Shown: in pieces, positions 39,701 to 52,427 of the stretch
Position numbering within the stretch: the stretch's first letter is position 1
How the letters are laid out: each line of letters begins with the position of its first letter
NCBI GenBank assembly: GCA_964304625.1
Contig: OZ199838.1
Location: 9,734,001 to 9,798,000, forward strand
DNA length: 64,000 nt
Direction of reading: 5' to 3'
Source: Kudoa neothunni
Lineage: Eukaryota > Cnidaria
Made by a program: the position numbers and the translations under genes
The notes under the pieces: model-generated
The model's database searches: none
Told to the model about the DNA's origin: nothing
The model's input: the letters and a program-made list of their open reading frames with translations, nothing else

Positions 39701-40729
39701 GGGATGGAATATTCAGCAACATAAGCATATGGGGGAAGTAAATTAATCAAAATGTTATACGTCTAATGTTAGATATTAATTCATTGATGTTATATTTTAA
39801 TTAGTTATGGTAGGGACTTTGCCACAAAATAAATTAGGTGCCATCTTTCATGGCATTGTCGGGGGAATTTTTCTCTATAAGTTAATCTTATTCTTGGGAA
39901 TAAAGAGAGTTAAAATGTTGCACTGGTAAAAAGTGCATACATGCTATTACAACAGAGAATAGAGAATTTTTGTAGTAAGATTGATTAAATACTAAGGTAA
40001 TTTAACTTTTAGAAATTTAATCTCTAATATCATTTACGCGTGCGCGGCAATCAATTTTTAATCTATGTATATCGAAGTTTATGATAGAACGTAACTATTT
40101 ACACGTTAAATAGATACTTAGGTGACATTTATTCAAACTATTTTTTATTATTTCTGACTCATCGCTTACCTCTTATGGGCTCGGAGTAATTATTATAACA
40201 GATTCTAAATCTGTGGTATTCAACCGATGTTCCGCGAAGTTCGCCTGTGGGACCCCCATCTCTTTACAAATATAGAAACTACTAACAGGTGTCTATTCAC
40301 AAATGCATGTTGTCTAATTCCTTGGCAAAGTAGAAGAAATTTTTAGAATAATATATTTTATTTTTTAATAAATATGTGCATGTAAATTTTGTGTAAATCT
40401 TTATTTTATTTGTTTGCAATTTCCTTAGTATATATGGGATCCACAATTCCAAAAATATTAAAAGTCATTGTTTTAAATAATTCAGTCTTAAAATAGCTTG
40501 TAAGTAAGAGATGCTAGGATTAAAAACTTCATGCGCCCGTTCGTGTCTGCTGCCAGAGTTAAATTTGACTATGCAAATAGTCAAATTTAAAATAACGGAT
40601 ACATTTAATTCTTGTAATTTATAGTCGAAACTTCACGCCAATAATTAAATTTATAAATGGGCCAAGTTCTTTTATCAGTCAGAAACGATTATTCTTATTA
40701 CCCCTCATAACCTAATGTCACTATATAAG
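39701..40729. other. Intergenic
   Basis: AT-rich, with no gene. CTGTGGTATTCAACCGATGT at about 40211 looks like a degraded hAT terminus, with GTTCCGCGAAGTTCGCC just inside. No partner end was found. Confidence 0.45.
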
Positions 40730-41308
40730 TACCGTATATACTCAAGTATGAGTTGCAGAGGGGTTTGGAATAATTACTCATGATTTTGGTGGGTTTCTGT
40801 ATTAGTCGCGTATTCAAAAGAAAAGTTTTCAACTTATAAATTTTTAACGGATTAGATGTTTTAGCTTAAACTAATGCAAAAACTAAAATTTGTGGAATGA
40901 ATCGGGGACATTTTTATTTCAAGTTCTTATGGTGCTAGTATTTCTCGAAAAACAAGTTTCAAATGTTTATGGTTTTTGTCGATTAAATCGGAAGAAGAGT
41001 CGCTCTCCCCAAGTAGACGTATTCTTTGCTCAGCAGTTATGCGCCATCGTAGGTCTTATCAACCTCTTCATCGTTATTTTCTATTTTTTCATCCCCACAA
41101 AGTATATCATCTTCGCTCCCATCCATTGAATCAATTTCTCGCAAACTTTATATTTAAATTAGAAAATTAACTTATTACGAAGAAATAATTTACTTTACTA
41201 CCAGATATCCTTATTTTTAGACTCGTGTCACTTGCATAAGTCGCATGCGGATTTTTAACCTTTTTTTTGAAACATAATGCGGCTTATACTCGAGTATAAT
41301 ATACGGTA
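40730..41308. mobile_element. pogo-type deletion element (ACCGTATATACTC ends)
   Basis: Left end TACCGTATATACTCAAGTAT at 40730 and, on the opposite strand, right end TACCGTATATTATACTCGAG from 41308: inverted repeats with a two-base gap. On the minus strand the interior reads MDGSEDDILCGDEKIE, the acidic C-terminal tail style of pogo/jerky transposases, so this is probably an internally deleted copy of a larger element. Confidence 0.65.
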
Positions 41309-41815
41309 ATTTCTAATTTCCAGGCAAAAGCTTTGTCATCGTTTGAAATAGAAAAGTTATAGTCTTTTTTGAGTTAATTTGATATTATAAAAATATTAAA
41401 TTTGGTATAAGAAAGTGATTATTCTTATGAGCTATTTTATTCAGATAGGTTTAATTTCAATTATGTACAATTTTTTTATTCATGGAACAAAACGATGGGT
41501 CGGAAAAAATTAAATATAAAAATTTAAGAGAATAGGTTACGTATCTCACTTTAAATAGGAATGTGGATATTAGTTATGGTGGTCACATAGACTTTCAAAT
41601 TATTTTGATTTAAATTATCTTTTGAGACCGGCCGTAATTTGAATATCGGTAGAGTATGGATGTAAATTGCTGTCTATGTGTAGTTTCTTCACTCTCGTCG
41701 TTAAGATTGTTTATAAATTATGAGAGAATTAATCCAAGCTAATTTTCATCATCCTTAAATGTAAGGGACTGCTGAGAATATAGGACAGACCGTAACAAAT
41801 ATTATTAAATATTTA
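41309..41815. other. Intergenic
   Basis: No gene recognised. It is the 3' flank of the M1-like gene A. Confidence 0.5.
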
Positions 41816-44800
41816 TTAAAAAAAGTTCGATTTCATTTCTATGGTTGCCATGATTTCTTTGTATTCTGCCATTGTCAGATCATAAGAGTGTTTTTCAAAA
41901 AATTCCGCTATCTAAAAAATAGGTTAGTTTCAGTTATATATTGAAATGATGAATAAAGACCTCATCCTTAATAAATACGGAATTGGTAGTAGTAACAACT
42001 GTGTAGAATAACTCGCTGAGTATTCGTTTATTGTTGTTAAACCTACCAATGGAACCTGAAAAGTGCTCAAATGAATTAAAATCCACTTGAACGAGATTGC
42101 TTGCCAATTTTTCCTCAGATAGCTCCACATCATTTTACGTCCGTTAATGCTCAACGAAGCCGTTTTTAAAAAATCCGATAGATATTTGTCTGGAATAAAG
42201 TCATAGTAAATGCTTGCATCAAGGTATCTAGATAAAATAAAAATGAGCAGAATTAGTTGATGCAAACTTTAAAATTTGGTTCCGATCCTTAACTTGAGCA
42301 AGTGAAAGAATGATTTCCCTCAAAATAACTTCGTTATCAACTTCGAGTTTTTTTCTTTCAAGAACTTCATAAAGAACTTGATTCCCATGCAGAGCAACTG
42401 CTAGTAGCATGCTTTTAACAATTTCGAGACCATACCTATTATTGGTAAATAGCCTATAAACTTAAAAAAAAACTTGGCATTATTTTTTTCATTTTTCCAT
42501 TGATCAAACAAATCAAACAGAAAAGTTAAAATCTTAGGACATCCGAATCTGACGCATTTGTTAATGATGACTCTTTGAAGAAAACTAGAAAATCATGCTT
42601 ATAAATGACTTTCTTCCGATAAAAAAATAAAATCACTATTTATCAAGTTGATTAGCTTCAACTTTATCATTTAATAATTTCACATTTTCATATTTATCAG
42701 CCAGCAACTTTATGTAAGGTAGCTATTCATATTGTTAACATACTGGGAACTGTTTCGGTGTGGTTACAATGAATTCAATTGAATTTATCTTGTCGTTATG
42801 GTTGTGCCAAAATTCATCCATATATATAATTAGCACAGCGATGACATAGGGATCAGTTTCATTACGCATAACATTTATCAAATCATACATGTCGGATGCT
42901 GGACTGTAATCGTTTCTATGCTGAGATCAATATAGTCAGTATCTTAAGAATTACTTAGACAGACGATCCATATCAGAAATAAGAGTGTGTTTCTCGATGG
43001 GCGTCAAAATCTATTAAATTCAGGTACAAAGAATACCAATCAGTTGAGAATACACTGGGGTTTTCCTTTAAAGCTAATAAGAGACTTTTCCAAAGTGAAC
43101 TCTCATAATAGGAAACATAGGGCCCTATTCTATCTTTATTGATCATAATCCATGTAATATTCCCTTCCATTTGGTGATATTCTATTTTTAAAGAATTAAA
43201 AATTAATATTCAATTTGTTAATCACGTATTTTTTTTGTCAGCCCATATAACTCCCTCCTTTATTTTGTCGTGCCCATCGTATTTCACTTTATAAAATATT
43301 GGTGTCGTCCATTTTTTATTATTTTCATCCCCACTTTTTTTTTGAAATAAAAAATGGAATCACATACTATAAATACTATAAAAAATGAATAAATTTTCAT
43401 TCTGAACTCAGATGAGGAAATCTTTAGAACGTTTTTACTGTAATTAAAAGGTAGACTTGCGTTAACCGTTATAAATCCAGAATTGGATGTCCACGTTCGA
43501 ATCATTTTAATTATATTGGGATTTTTGAAATTCTAATTTATTAATTTCATTAAAAATATAAAGAATTTGTTATGATACTCGGTTCAATAATAAAATAAAA
43601 TGATTGGTCGTGAAAGTTTTGAAAGCAAATTTTCTCAAAAATTTTCCTAAAAATTTTTCGAACCTTTTTTTACCAAGCACATGGGAGAGCATTCTTATTA
43701 CAAAACACCCCTTTAATATAAATAGTGTGCGACTGAGTTATAAACTAATTCGATTACCTTGAGCACTGACACATCATTAAATCCTAATGAAGGATAATTG
43801 TTGTATTCGTAGGAACGGACCACGGGAGATGTTGAACGCATTTGGTCCATTTCCAGCAAATAATCATGCATTAAACCTGATAATTTTAAATATAACACTT
43901 TTGATTGAAGTGATGTAGATGGGTTGTAATCATTGAAAAACAGTCCAAATCCTTCACTAAGCCAACAATGATTCCAAAATCTTGGAGTAGCATAACTTCC
44001 AAACCACTTAATTTTATTCAATTTAGCATTATTATGAATTTTAAAATACTTAAAATTACTTTTAGGGATACTTCGTACATTATTATTTTTGAATTCGTTA
44101 TAATTTCTAGATCCGATTTTTCATCTAACAGTAGATTTTCCAAATCTAAAATTATTATTCCCAAGCCACCAGCTGTGCTATCTTTGAAACCAGAAACTCC
44201 CATTACATATAAATTTTGTAATGGAAATGGTGTTTTAGTTGCTGTTTCTATTGTTATTAAAGTTTTCTCTATCAGCTCCAACACATAGTTTTTTTCGATC
44301 TCAACAGATTCAGGTGATATCAAAGTAATCTACTCATTACGGGAAGCATAGAAATTATTATAATTATTTAATGTATACCTGGAGTTTATTGAATGTATTG
44401 GTGGACGATGTTGTGGTAACGTAATCGTTTATCGTAAAAGCCAATAAGTATGTGCTTATTGGAGGAGTTCTCTCAAAAATCACCATCATTCTATTCTCTG
44501 GCATATTTTCCTATAATAGAATTATCTAGCTATTTAAGTTTAAAGTAGAAACCTTTTTGGAGATGGCCGTATTTGAAAACGATTTGAATAAAGACTTGTG
44601 AATAAGATGCAGCACCAACGTAGCTTTCATACGAGGTTCATCAACACATGGAAATGCGTGTCTAGCATAGTTTGGCATTAACTTTGTAATTATTGCTTTT
44701 TTCGAGTTATTTTCTATTAATATAATTCCTTCATGTTTCAAAAAAACCTTTCCTTGAAAAACCACGTCCAGTACATAGGAATTCCAAAATTTCAACGAAG

Positions 44801-45305
44801 GCTTAAATTTAATCATGTATTTGTTTTTATTTTTATTAAGTAAACATATTTTTTTAATTTTCACATCATTAGTCGTATACCCTACGTCATTTAGTAGATT
44901 ATTCGCATCGCTTTTTTCTTTCGTCCTGATATTTATATCATGCAAAATATTACTTGCCGAATAGATTGCAATCGATTCGACATTTTTTGTTGAAATTGGG
45001 TTAAACATTATTTGCACTCTTCCGCAATATTCTTGGAGATTATCATCAAAATCGTATGTTAAATTATATGAAGTAACAGTTATTTTGGAATTTATATTTG
45101 AGAATCTCTTACTTACTTTCCGACTCATATTATTCGGCCGTTTGCATACACTCAATTCGTTTAATATCTTATTGAAATTTGTCTTTTTGCATCGAAGGTT
45201 ACTTGAAGAGCTTTCATTTTTGTTTTGAGTGTATTCACAGTACAAGGAGAGAAAACTTCCATAAGAATGCAAAATTAATAAAATTACATTGACCAGAGTA
45301 GTCAT
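41816..45305 (-). CDS. M1 aminopeptidase-like gene A, predicted catalytically inactive
   Basis: M1 enzymes are zinc ectopeptidases that trim N-terminal residues. Supported exons: 44553-45305, 44379-44510, 44060-44329, 43758-44006, 43579-43710, 43532 downward, then several smaller ones to the final IAEFFEKHSYDL exon (stop 41816). Introns are about 40-55 bp. A signal peptide (MTTLVNVILLILHSYGS) is followed by the N-terminal domain (NYARHAFPCVDEP), RTPPISTYLLAF, the catalytic domain, and the alpha-helical C-terminal domain (RYLDASIYYDF, LRKNW). GAMEN is replaced by STAGG. HExxHxWFG is YEVSLKWFG, so both zinc His are lost. The third ligand survives (WLSEGFG). The FDxxSYxKG Tyr is Val. The gene is otherwise well kept, arguing for a secreted pseudo-enzyme. 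One splice near 43330 (poly-A run) did not join in frame. Confidence 0.85.
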
Positions 45306-46425
45306 TTCAAAATTTTGTCCAGGATTATTTAATAAGACCGATTTTCCTAGCTACTATCTTAATATCGTTAGGGTCGCGTTGGTTTTTGATAATTTATTAT
45401 TATAAAAACTGCATAAACAATATTATAGATAAAATCTTCCCTCATATTAGAAATTCCTACACCAATTTTATATACTTAAATTACTTTTGTAGCTCGTGGT
45501 TATTTTTAAAAGTTATGAATAACTTTTAAATTTTGTAAACACCTAAACAACCAATTAATTAGTTAAATTTTTATCTAACCCTAATTCTTAGATATAGTAA
45601 TTGTAACAATTAAATATATTATTAGTTATATCGAAGTGACTGGATTACTTAGAAATAATATGCATAAAATTTAAAAGAATTAATTAAGAGTTTAAATAAA
45701 AATTAAATCACCGTTGGTATAGTTTAATAAATAATATATCAATAACTAATATTGTTTCCAATATTTCGTATTAACATTATCTTTAAAATTAACCAGTAAT
45801 TGTATTTAAAATATGTCTCCTAGTAATATTTACGTGATACTTTCAAGCGCTAATGGCTGTGTATAATTATATAATGCTAACCTTCAAATATAAATTTAGA
45901 ATTAAATAATTTATATTTATCGCTTTATTTTTAAGATTTTTTAGATAATAAATATGTTTTAGTTTAATTAGCAGATTATCAGTAATGCTGGATATTTAAT
46001 GAAAACGAAATTAGGCTAGAAAATAGTAAAATATAATAGAATTCGAAATACATTAAAAATTTGGCTAAATTCATTAGGGTTAAATCGTATTTCATTTTTA
46101 AAGAATGTTTACGTTGTGATTTCTTTGTAAATTTAGGGTATTTATTTAAATTTATACCTTATATAATTTCAAATTTTTGACCAAACTGGCATCAATCGAA
46201 AATTAAGAACATTTAATTTACAGGTTTGATTTAGGATGGTTATTTTTTCATGTTATTACGACAAAAAAATACAAATATATTATTTTTGATTAAATACTAA
46301 TCATTATTTATTTATTTATTTCCAATAGTTTGTTATTGGGTATAACTATGTTCATACCTGATTACCTTCTAAATAAAGCAAATATTTTTGCAATTAAAAT
46401 ATATAAGCGGATAATTTTTATGATC
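45306..46425. other. Intergenic between M1-like genes A and B
   Basis: Very AT-rich, with no gene or repeat recognised. It should include the promoter of A and the 3' end of B. Confidence 0.6.
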
Positions 46426-49400
46426 CTAATATTTGTTCTCTCTCGTTTTAATAGTCTCCAAAATTTTTCGGTACTGTAGAGCTGGTAAATAATATGAATG
46501 TTGTTCATAGAATTGCTTTACCTACACAATAAAGCTCCAATAAGTAAAAATCTAGTGAAATAGCGTTATACCTCTTCTTCTATATTTTTGGAATTAGATG
46601 TTGTGGTGACTGTGTAGACGAGCTGGCTTAGAACGAGAATATTATTGTTGAATCTATAAAGAGCTTTCAGTAAAATGAACCAATAATTTTACTCATACTT
46701 GTTGACAATTGTCTCCCAATTATTTCTGACAAAATCCCACATAATTCTACTTCCACGAGGAGTAGAAGAAGCGGTTTCAAGGAATGCTCTTAAATATTTT
46801 CGCGGAACAAAATTATAGTAAATGCTTCCATACAAGTATCTAAACAGCGTGAAAAAATTCTCAAATAAAAACAATTGCGACTTAAATAGAGAATTTTCAT
46901 TATTTATTTTAGCAAGTGCGAGAATTAATTCTTCCAGCACTTTCGAATCTTTCATATGTATTTTTTTTCTCTCAAGAATGTTTTGATGAAACGAATCGCC
47001 ATGCATCGAAGCTGTTAACATTATATTTTTAAGCTCTTTAATATTATACCTATTGATTCATCAAATTAAAACATTTAAATATAAAAATAATACCTATTGT
47101 TGTCATTATTGCTACCCCATTGAACAAGTAAATTAAACATGGATTTGAGGACGCGAGGGCAACCATGTTTGACACATTTTTCAATAATTACTTGTCGCAG
47201 AAAACTAACAACAAAAAACCATTACATTTCATAATCATCCTTGATAAAAAATTACAGTAGGTCATATGTGCTATGATTAGTTTCAACTATTAACTGCGTT
47301 ACCTTGTCATATTTATCTTTAAGGAATGCCAAGTAGGTAGTCTGAAAATTACACTAATAAATTTATATCCAGCTCTGTTTAATCACTTGTTGGTTAATTG
47401 AACTAGTAAAGGTTTTATTATGATCGGCATATTTATCCATGTATTTAACCAGAGTAGCAACCACATAATGATTCTTTTCAGCAAGCATAACATTTATTAG
47501 GTAATACATAATGGATGGAGAAATATATTGGTTTCTATGGAGAGAAAATATTTCAGACAAGTTGAAAAATTACTTTGCCAAACGATATGTATCTGAGATG
47601 AGTGAATGTTTCTCAATAGGTGATAAAATCTAATGATGGAATATGACGAAATTTAATAGAAGAATAATACATCCGAATTTTTATCAAGAGCTGAAATGAG
47701 TGAAAGGTAGAGTGTTTCTTCGTAATGAGAGACATAAGGTGCTATTCGATCTCTGTTGATGATAATCCATGAGATATTGCCATCCATCTTAAAATTTTCT
47801 ATTTTTTAAGTCTTATCATTGTGAAGTTTTCATAGTGTAATACGTGATACACTATTGATCCACAACACTCCTGTTTGAACTGTGTCGACACCATCATATT
47901 TAACCTTGTAGAATATGGGGGTTAGGTGTTTTCGATAAATCTTTCCACTTTATAAAATAAATAAAAGCTCTACAACTTTGTTGTATAACTAATCATACTA
48001 TATTATGTTATCGATTTCTTTTAGAAATCTACTTTGCGTGATTCTAATGATATTTCTCTGCGATGAAGTGGGTAAAGAGACTTCAAAACTCAGCAAACCA
48101 GGGTATGCTGTCCACCAAATCACCATTTTTCCAATTTTAATGTTATCACTGATCTACTCATAAATCGATAGGGGAAGTAATATTTCATGATGTTACTTCG
48201 GTCATTAATGTAACGAAATCATTAGTCAGCACAGATCCGTAAGAAAATTTTCGGAAATATTCCTTTACCAATCTAAAAAACTCACCTTCACCAACAGCTT
48301 CATATATCATCCTAAAAATGGCACTACCCTTTACCAATAAAAATTTTAAATCAATTAAATATAGTTTGAGTAGCTTACCTTACGATAGCTTCGTTCATTA
48401 TAACACACAGTAGGAAAATAATTTGTTGATTTAGACATTATTAGAGGTCTTGCTCTCATTGATGCATCCATATCCAAAAGTAAATCGTAATTAAACCTTT
48501 GAGCTTTAAAGTATGTAGTCTTATACGGAAACAATCTATTGTAGATGTATTCATGGAAGAACGTAGCCAATCCTTCACTAAGCCATATGTGATTCCATCT
48601 TTTTGGCGTGACATTATTTCCCACCCACTAACAACATTGGTTTAATTTAATTTTGGAGTTTATGTTAAAACACAATATGATCTTAATGTAAAAGTAATAA
48701 GTTTACTTGGTTGATTACACCGTGTATGATCAGTTTTGTAATGTGAAGAATTTCATTTTCGTCCTTGTTCATTAACGACAGATGGTCCAGATCGATAAAA
48801 AACAATCCCCAATTCTCAAGAGAAACTTTGTGAAAGTCTTCAATTCCAATTATGTCCAATTTCTTCGGTTGATAAGTAATATTTGTAACAAACGCCATTA
48901 TATTTAAGATTTGACTGACCAAAGAATATATATAATTTGTTTCGTGCGTGTTAGCCTTTGGTAATATAATTGTTAGCTGAATATTATATTTAGTACAGCA
49001 TAATAAATATAACTTATTGCCTTGGCATTATTAATAGTATTTATGGTGTAGGAAACGGTGAAATAATCGTTTATTGAGAATGCCAACAAGTGGGGGCTTA
49101 ATGGAGGTGTTTCTTCGAATAGAACCAGTTTCTTATTCCCAGATAAACTTTTCTATATTTCAATCATAACCTATATTATTAAAAAAATAATAACTGTTTT
49201 AGAGATAGGTGTATTTGAATATGAATTGAGTGATGCAAGATGAACTAATCGTAACACAAACCTTGCCTTCATGCTAGGGTCATCAAAACATGGGAAAACT
49301 TCTCTCGCGTGATTAGGATGAAACAGCGAAATTAGAGATGGTTGGGATTTGTTAGTGCCTTTAGACTGGTTCATCACTTGAATTCCATTTCGAAGCAATC

Positions 49401-49947
49401 TGGTATTTCCTTTGAAGCTAATATCCAGGATGTATGTTCCATTGAATAGCAATTTTTCAGTGAACCCGATCATATGGTGGCCAAACTGCTTGTTAATAAT
49501 ACAGATATGTTTTATTCTGATAATATAGTTAGAAGAAACCATAATTCTTGGCGTGGATTCATTTTTTATCGCTTTAACAGACATTCTAATTAACTTGTGG
49601 ATCTTGGAATGGAAGACAATATTATGAACCCCATTTGGGTTCAGCACTCGAAAAAATATTTTTACTCGACCACAATACTTTTTTAGGTTGTTACTAAAAT
49701 CGAACTTAATACTATATTTTTGAACTTTTATGTTTGCATTCCCATAAGCGAAATCCTTCTTACTCCTCCACCAATTCATATGTGACAATTCGCATACATT
49801 TGGTTCTTTCATATTTTCAAAAGAGTGCTTGGAATCACATTTTATTTTGTCTTGTTCCTTGGAGCTGGCTCGCGAAAAAACTCCATTAAACTTTGCGATA
49901 TCATCACCAAACCACATCAGTAATAGAAACATATTAAAGGATATCAT
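46426..49947 (-). CDS. M1 aminopeptidase-like gene B, predicted catalytically inactive
   Basis: Tandem paralogue of A with the same exon layout. Exon 1 (about 49177-49947) has a signal peptide-like start (MISFNMFLLLMWFG) and NHAREVFPCFDDP; next come TPPLSPHLLAFSIN, an exon ending IIHGVINQ, then WVGNNVTPKRWNHIWLSEGLATF, KGSAIFRMIYEAVGEGEFF, SRFLKEID, FYKVKYDGVDTVQTG, ISWIIINRDRIAPY, SPIEKHSLISD, RYLYGSIYYNFVPRKYL, and a final VKQFYEQHSYYLP exon ending at 46426. HExxHxWFG reads HGVINQWVG: the first zinc His is kept, the catalytic Glu is Gly and the second His is Asn. GAMEN is VSLEN, and the SYxK Tyr is kept. Inactivation therefore differs from copy A. Peptide hydrolysis is very unlikely; a binding or decoy role is inference. 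Confidence 0.85.
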
Positions 49948-51604
49948 TTAAACTGTTAGCTTTTCGATATTTACAAAAATACGCAGAAAGAATTATTATC
50001 TAACGCACGAACAGTAATACACAATATTCCTTGTGAGTTATCACGAAAATTTATCTTTTTATATTTTTTATCGTTATTTTGGTTAATTATTAATTCAATA
50101 TTTTATATGATAAAACGTTAATCATATCATTAAGCAATATTTTCAAATATTAATTCTTAGTGTTATATAGTCACTCCATCGAGAAAGCACGGCTTAATAT
50201 TTCTTAAATGAACACACTTTATTGTATATTTAATTAAGCTGATATCAGACAGTATTTAATTGTTGAACAACATAATCATAATAACATGTCTGATATCCGT
50301 AATAATCAAATAATAAATGTTTTATTTATTTAAAAAAAGTTTAATATCGATATATATCGTTTTATATGTCCAAATCTAACATCGATGCAAGTTCATCATC
50401 TGTATTGATAATTTTGTAACGATTTTCTAAGACTATTTTCAAGTAACTGGTTTTTATTTCGTAGAAAAATGATATTCATTTATTTTATTAACTTAAATTT
50501 TTTATAAACAGATGTGGAATATATTTCAAATTGATAATATTTTATTATTGATGCTTGATTCTTAAAAGAAATTTGAGTGTTTTCAGCCTAAATAGAATTC
50601 GATTATTTTAAAATATTCTGATTTGTTTACAAAACATACGAAAGATTCAGCTAACTCAATTTGCATAATGGTACAAGCATTTAAAATAAATCGCGTAAAT
50701 TAGACAGTACAAGCGCATTAGAAAATAAGGCCTGAAAAGTACTTTATCGAGGGCAAAATATTGTTTTCTTGTCCCAATCTATTTATGAATGGTATAAGTT
50801 GATCACAAATATATTTGAAATCATTAATTAATTACCCAGATTAAATAATTAAACTTGGCTTCAACAAATGTAGACCGTAATATTCTTCTTAGTTGACACA
50901 GATTCCTTTTAGTTTATCTATGTAGGATTAATAATTCTTTCCTCAATAGATCTAAAGTTTTTATTGACCTCCTTATGGAAAATTTTTGAATCAGAGTGGC
51001 TCAATATATCAATAATTTCTAAATAAAAGCCAATAAGTTAGTTTGGCCTTGTTCAAATCTGTTTCTAAACATTTAACCGACGATGGGACCCAAGTCTGAT
51101 TTGGTCGACCAATAATCCTTGAATCTTTGTGATATTAATATCGATATTCGATTAAGAATTTCAATAGGTAGTTGAATTTCATCGATAGTTGCTCTAAATG
51201 AGTAACCAATTTCGGACTGCGTACCTGTTTGTTCCAGTGCAAACATGTTCAAATAATCTATATTTGAAAAATGGGTTGAAATATTGTATTTTCATGTCGT
51301 CCAAAAATATCAGTGTTTCAATGCCGTTGTTTGCTTCATTTTTTGGGTTCGTTTTCAAATTTTATCAATAGTCATCCTTCTTACCACTAGAACGGTATTC
51401 GGATACAATATCGTCACATTGACTATACAAAACGGAATTCGATTCATTTTTTAAAATCTGATCTGTTTGCATCTGAAAACATTAAGAGTTTTTTTCTAAT
51501 TCTAATTCTTTTATCCTTTTTATCAATTCGCCGCAAAGAATGCATACACATTAAAATTGATAGCCGAATGTTGCCAATGGGAAACATGGATTAATTTCAC
51601 CTAC
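49948..51604. other. Intergenic upstream of gene B
   Basis: AT-rich, with no recognisable gene. Confidence 0.55.
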
Positions 51605-52427
51605 AGTATAAACAATCGAACCCCGATTATCCCAAAATATTGGGACCTGGTATTTTCCTTTTGGATACTGAAATTTCAATTAAACGAAGTTTGGTGAATG
51701 CGCATGGGCGATGGTAAAAAATTGTAGGTTGGTTGCATACTATATTTTTCATTATTTAATGATTATTTTATATTTAAAACGAATGTTCTACTATATATAA
51801 GTTATACTAGTTAATCAAATGTGAAAATATTAGTTTAAGGTACAGTTGTTCTAGATCCAGCGTAGTCGGCGCACGCGTACTACTGATGTGTGCTACCTTA
51901 ACACCGCTGCGTCATATTTGAATGATACATGCTAGATTCTAAAAAATAGACTATTATTATTGATTTTTTTATAATTTCTTCTCAATATGGATATTGTGGA
52001 TGTGCTAATAATGATGGTAAGAATAATTAAAGTAACAATGAGGGGTATTTTCCCAGAATTCTCCTTAACGATCCTTAGAATTTCCTTTTTAATTAATATA
52101 TGCCTTATTGCAACAATTTAATATTAATTAATGATTGTTACGACTCAATATGACCTAATAATGGGGGTGTTATAGGAAAAGCAGATGTGTGAACGAACAT
52201 TGTTGAATTGGGTCAACTCCGTTTGTATATTGGTCTTATGAGGTCATTGTTAGTTTGTGATTAAACGTTCCAATAAATTTTATTTTTTATATTTTATTTC
52301 TCATGAAAAGATGTAAGGGAATTTGTCTTTACTCAAAATTTTTCTGTCTATTGTCAACATGATTACATTTCGAACATGAGATACTGTATTATCTACGTAG
52401 CGTTGTTTCTATTAATCAAGCATAAAC

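Noticed and set aside
40211-40260. CTGTGGTATTCAACC, hAT-like end
   Set aside because: Too degraded and no partner terminus; noted only in the gap entry.
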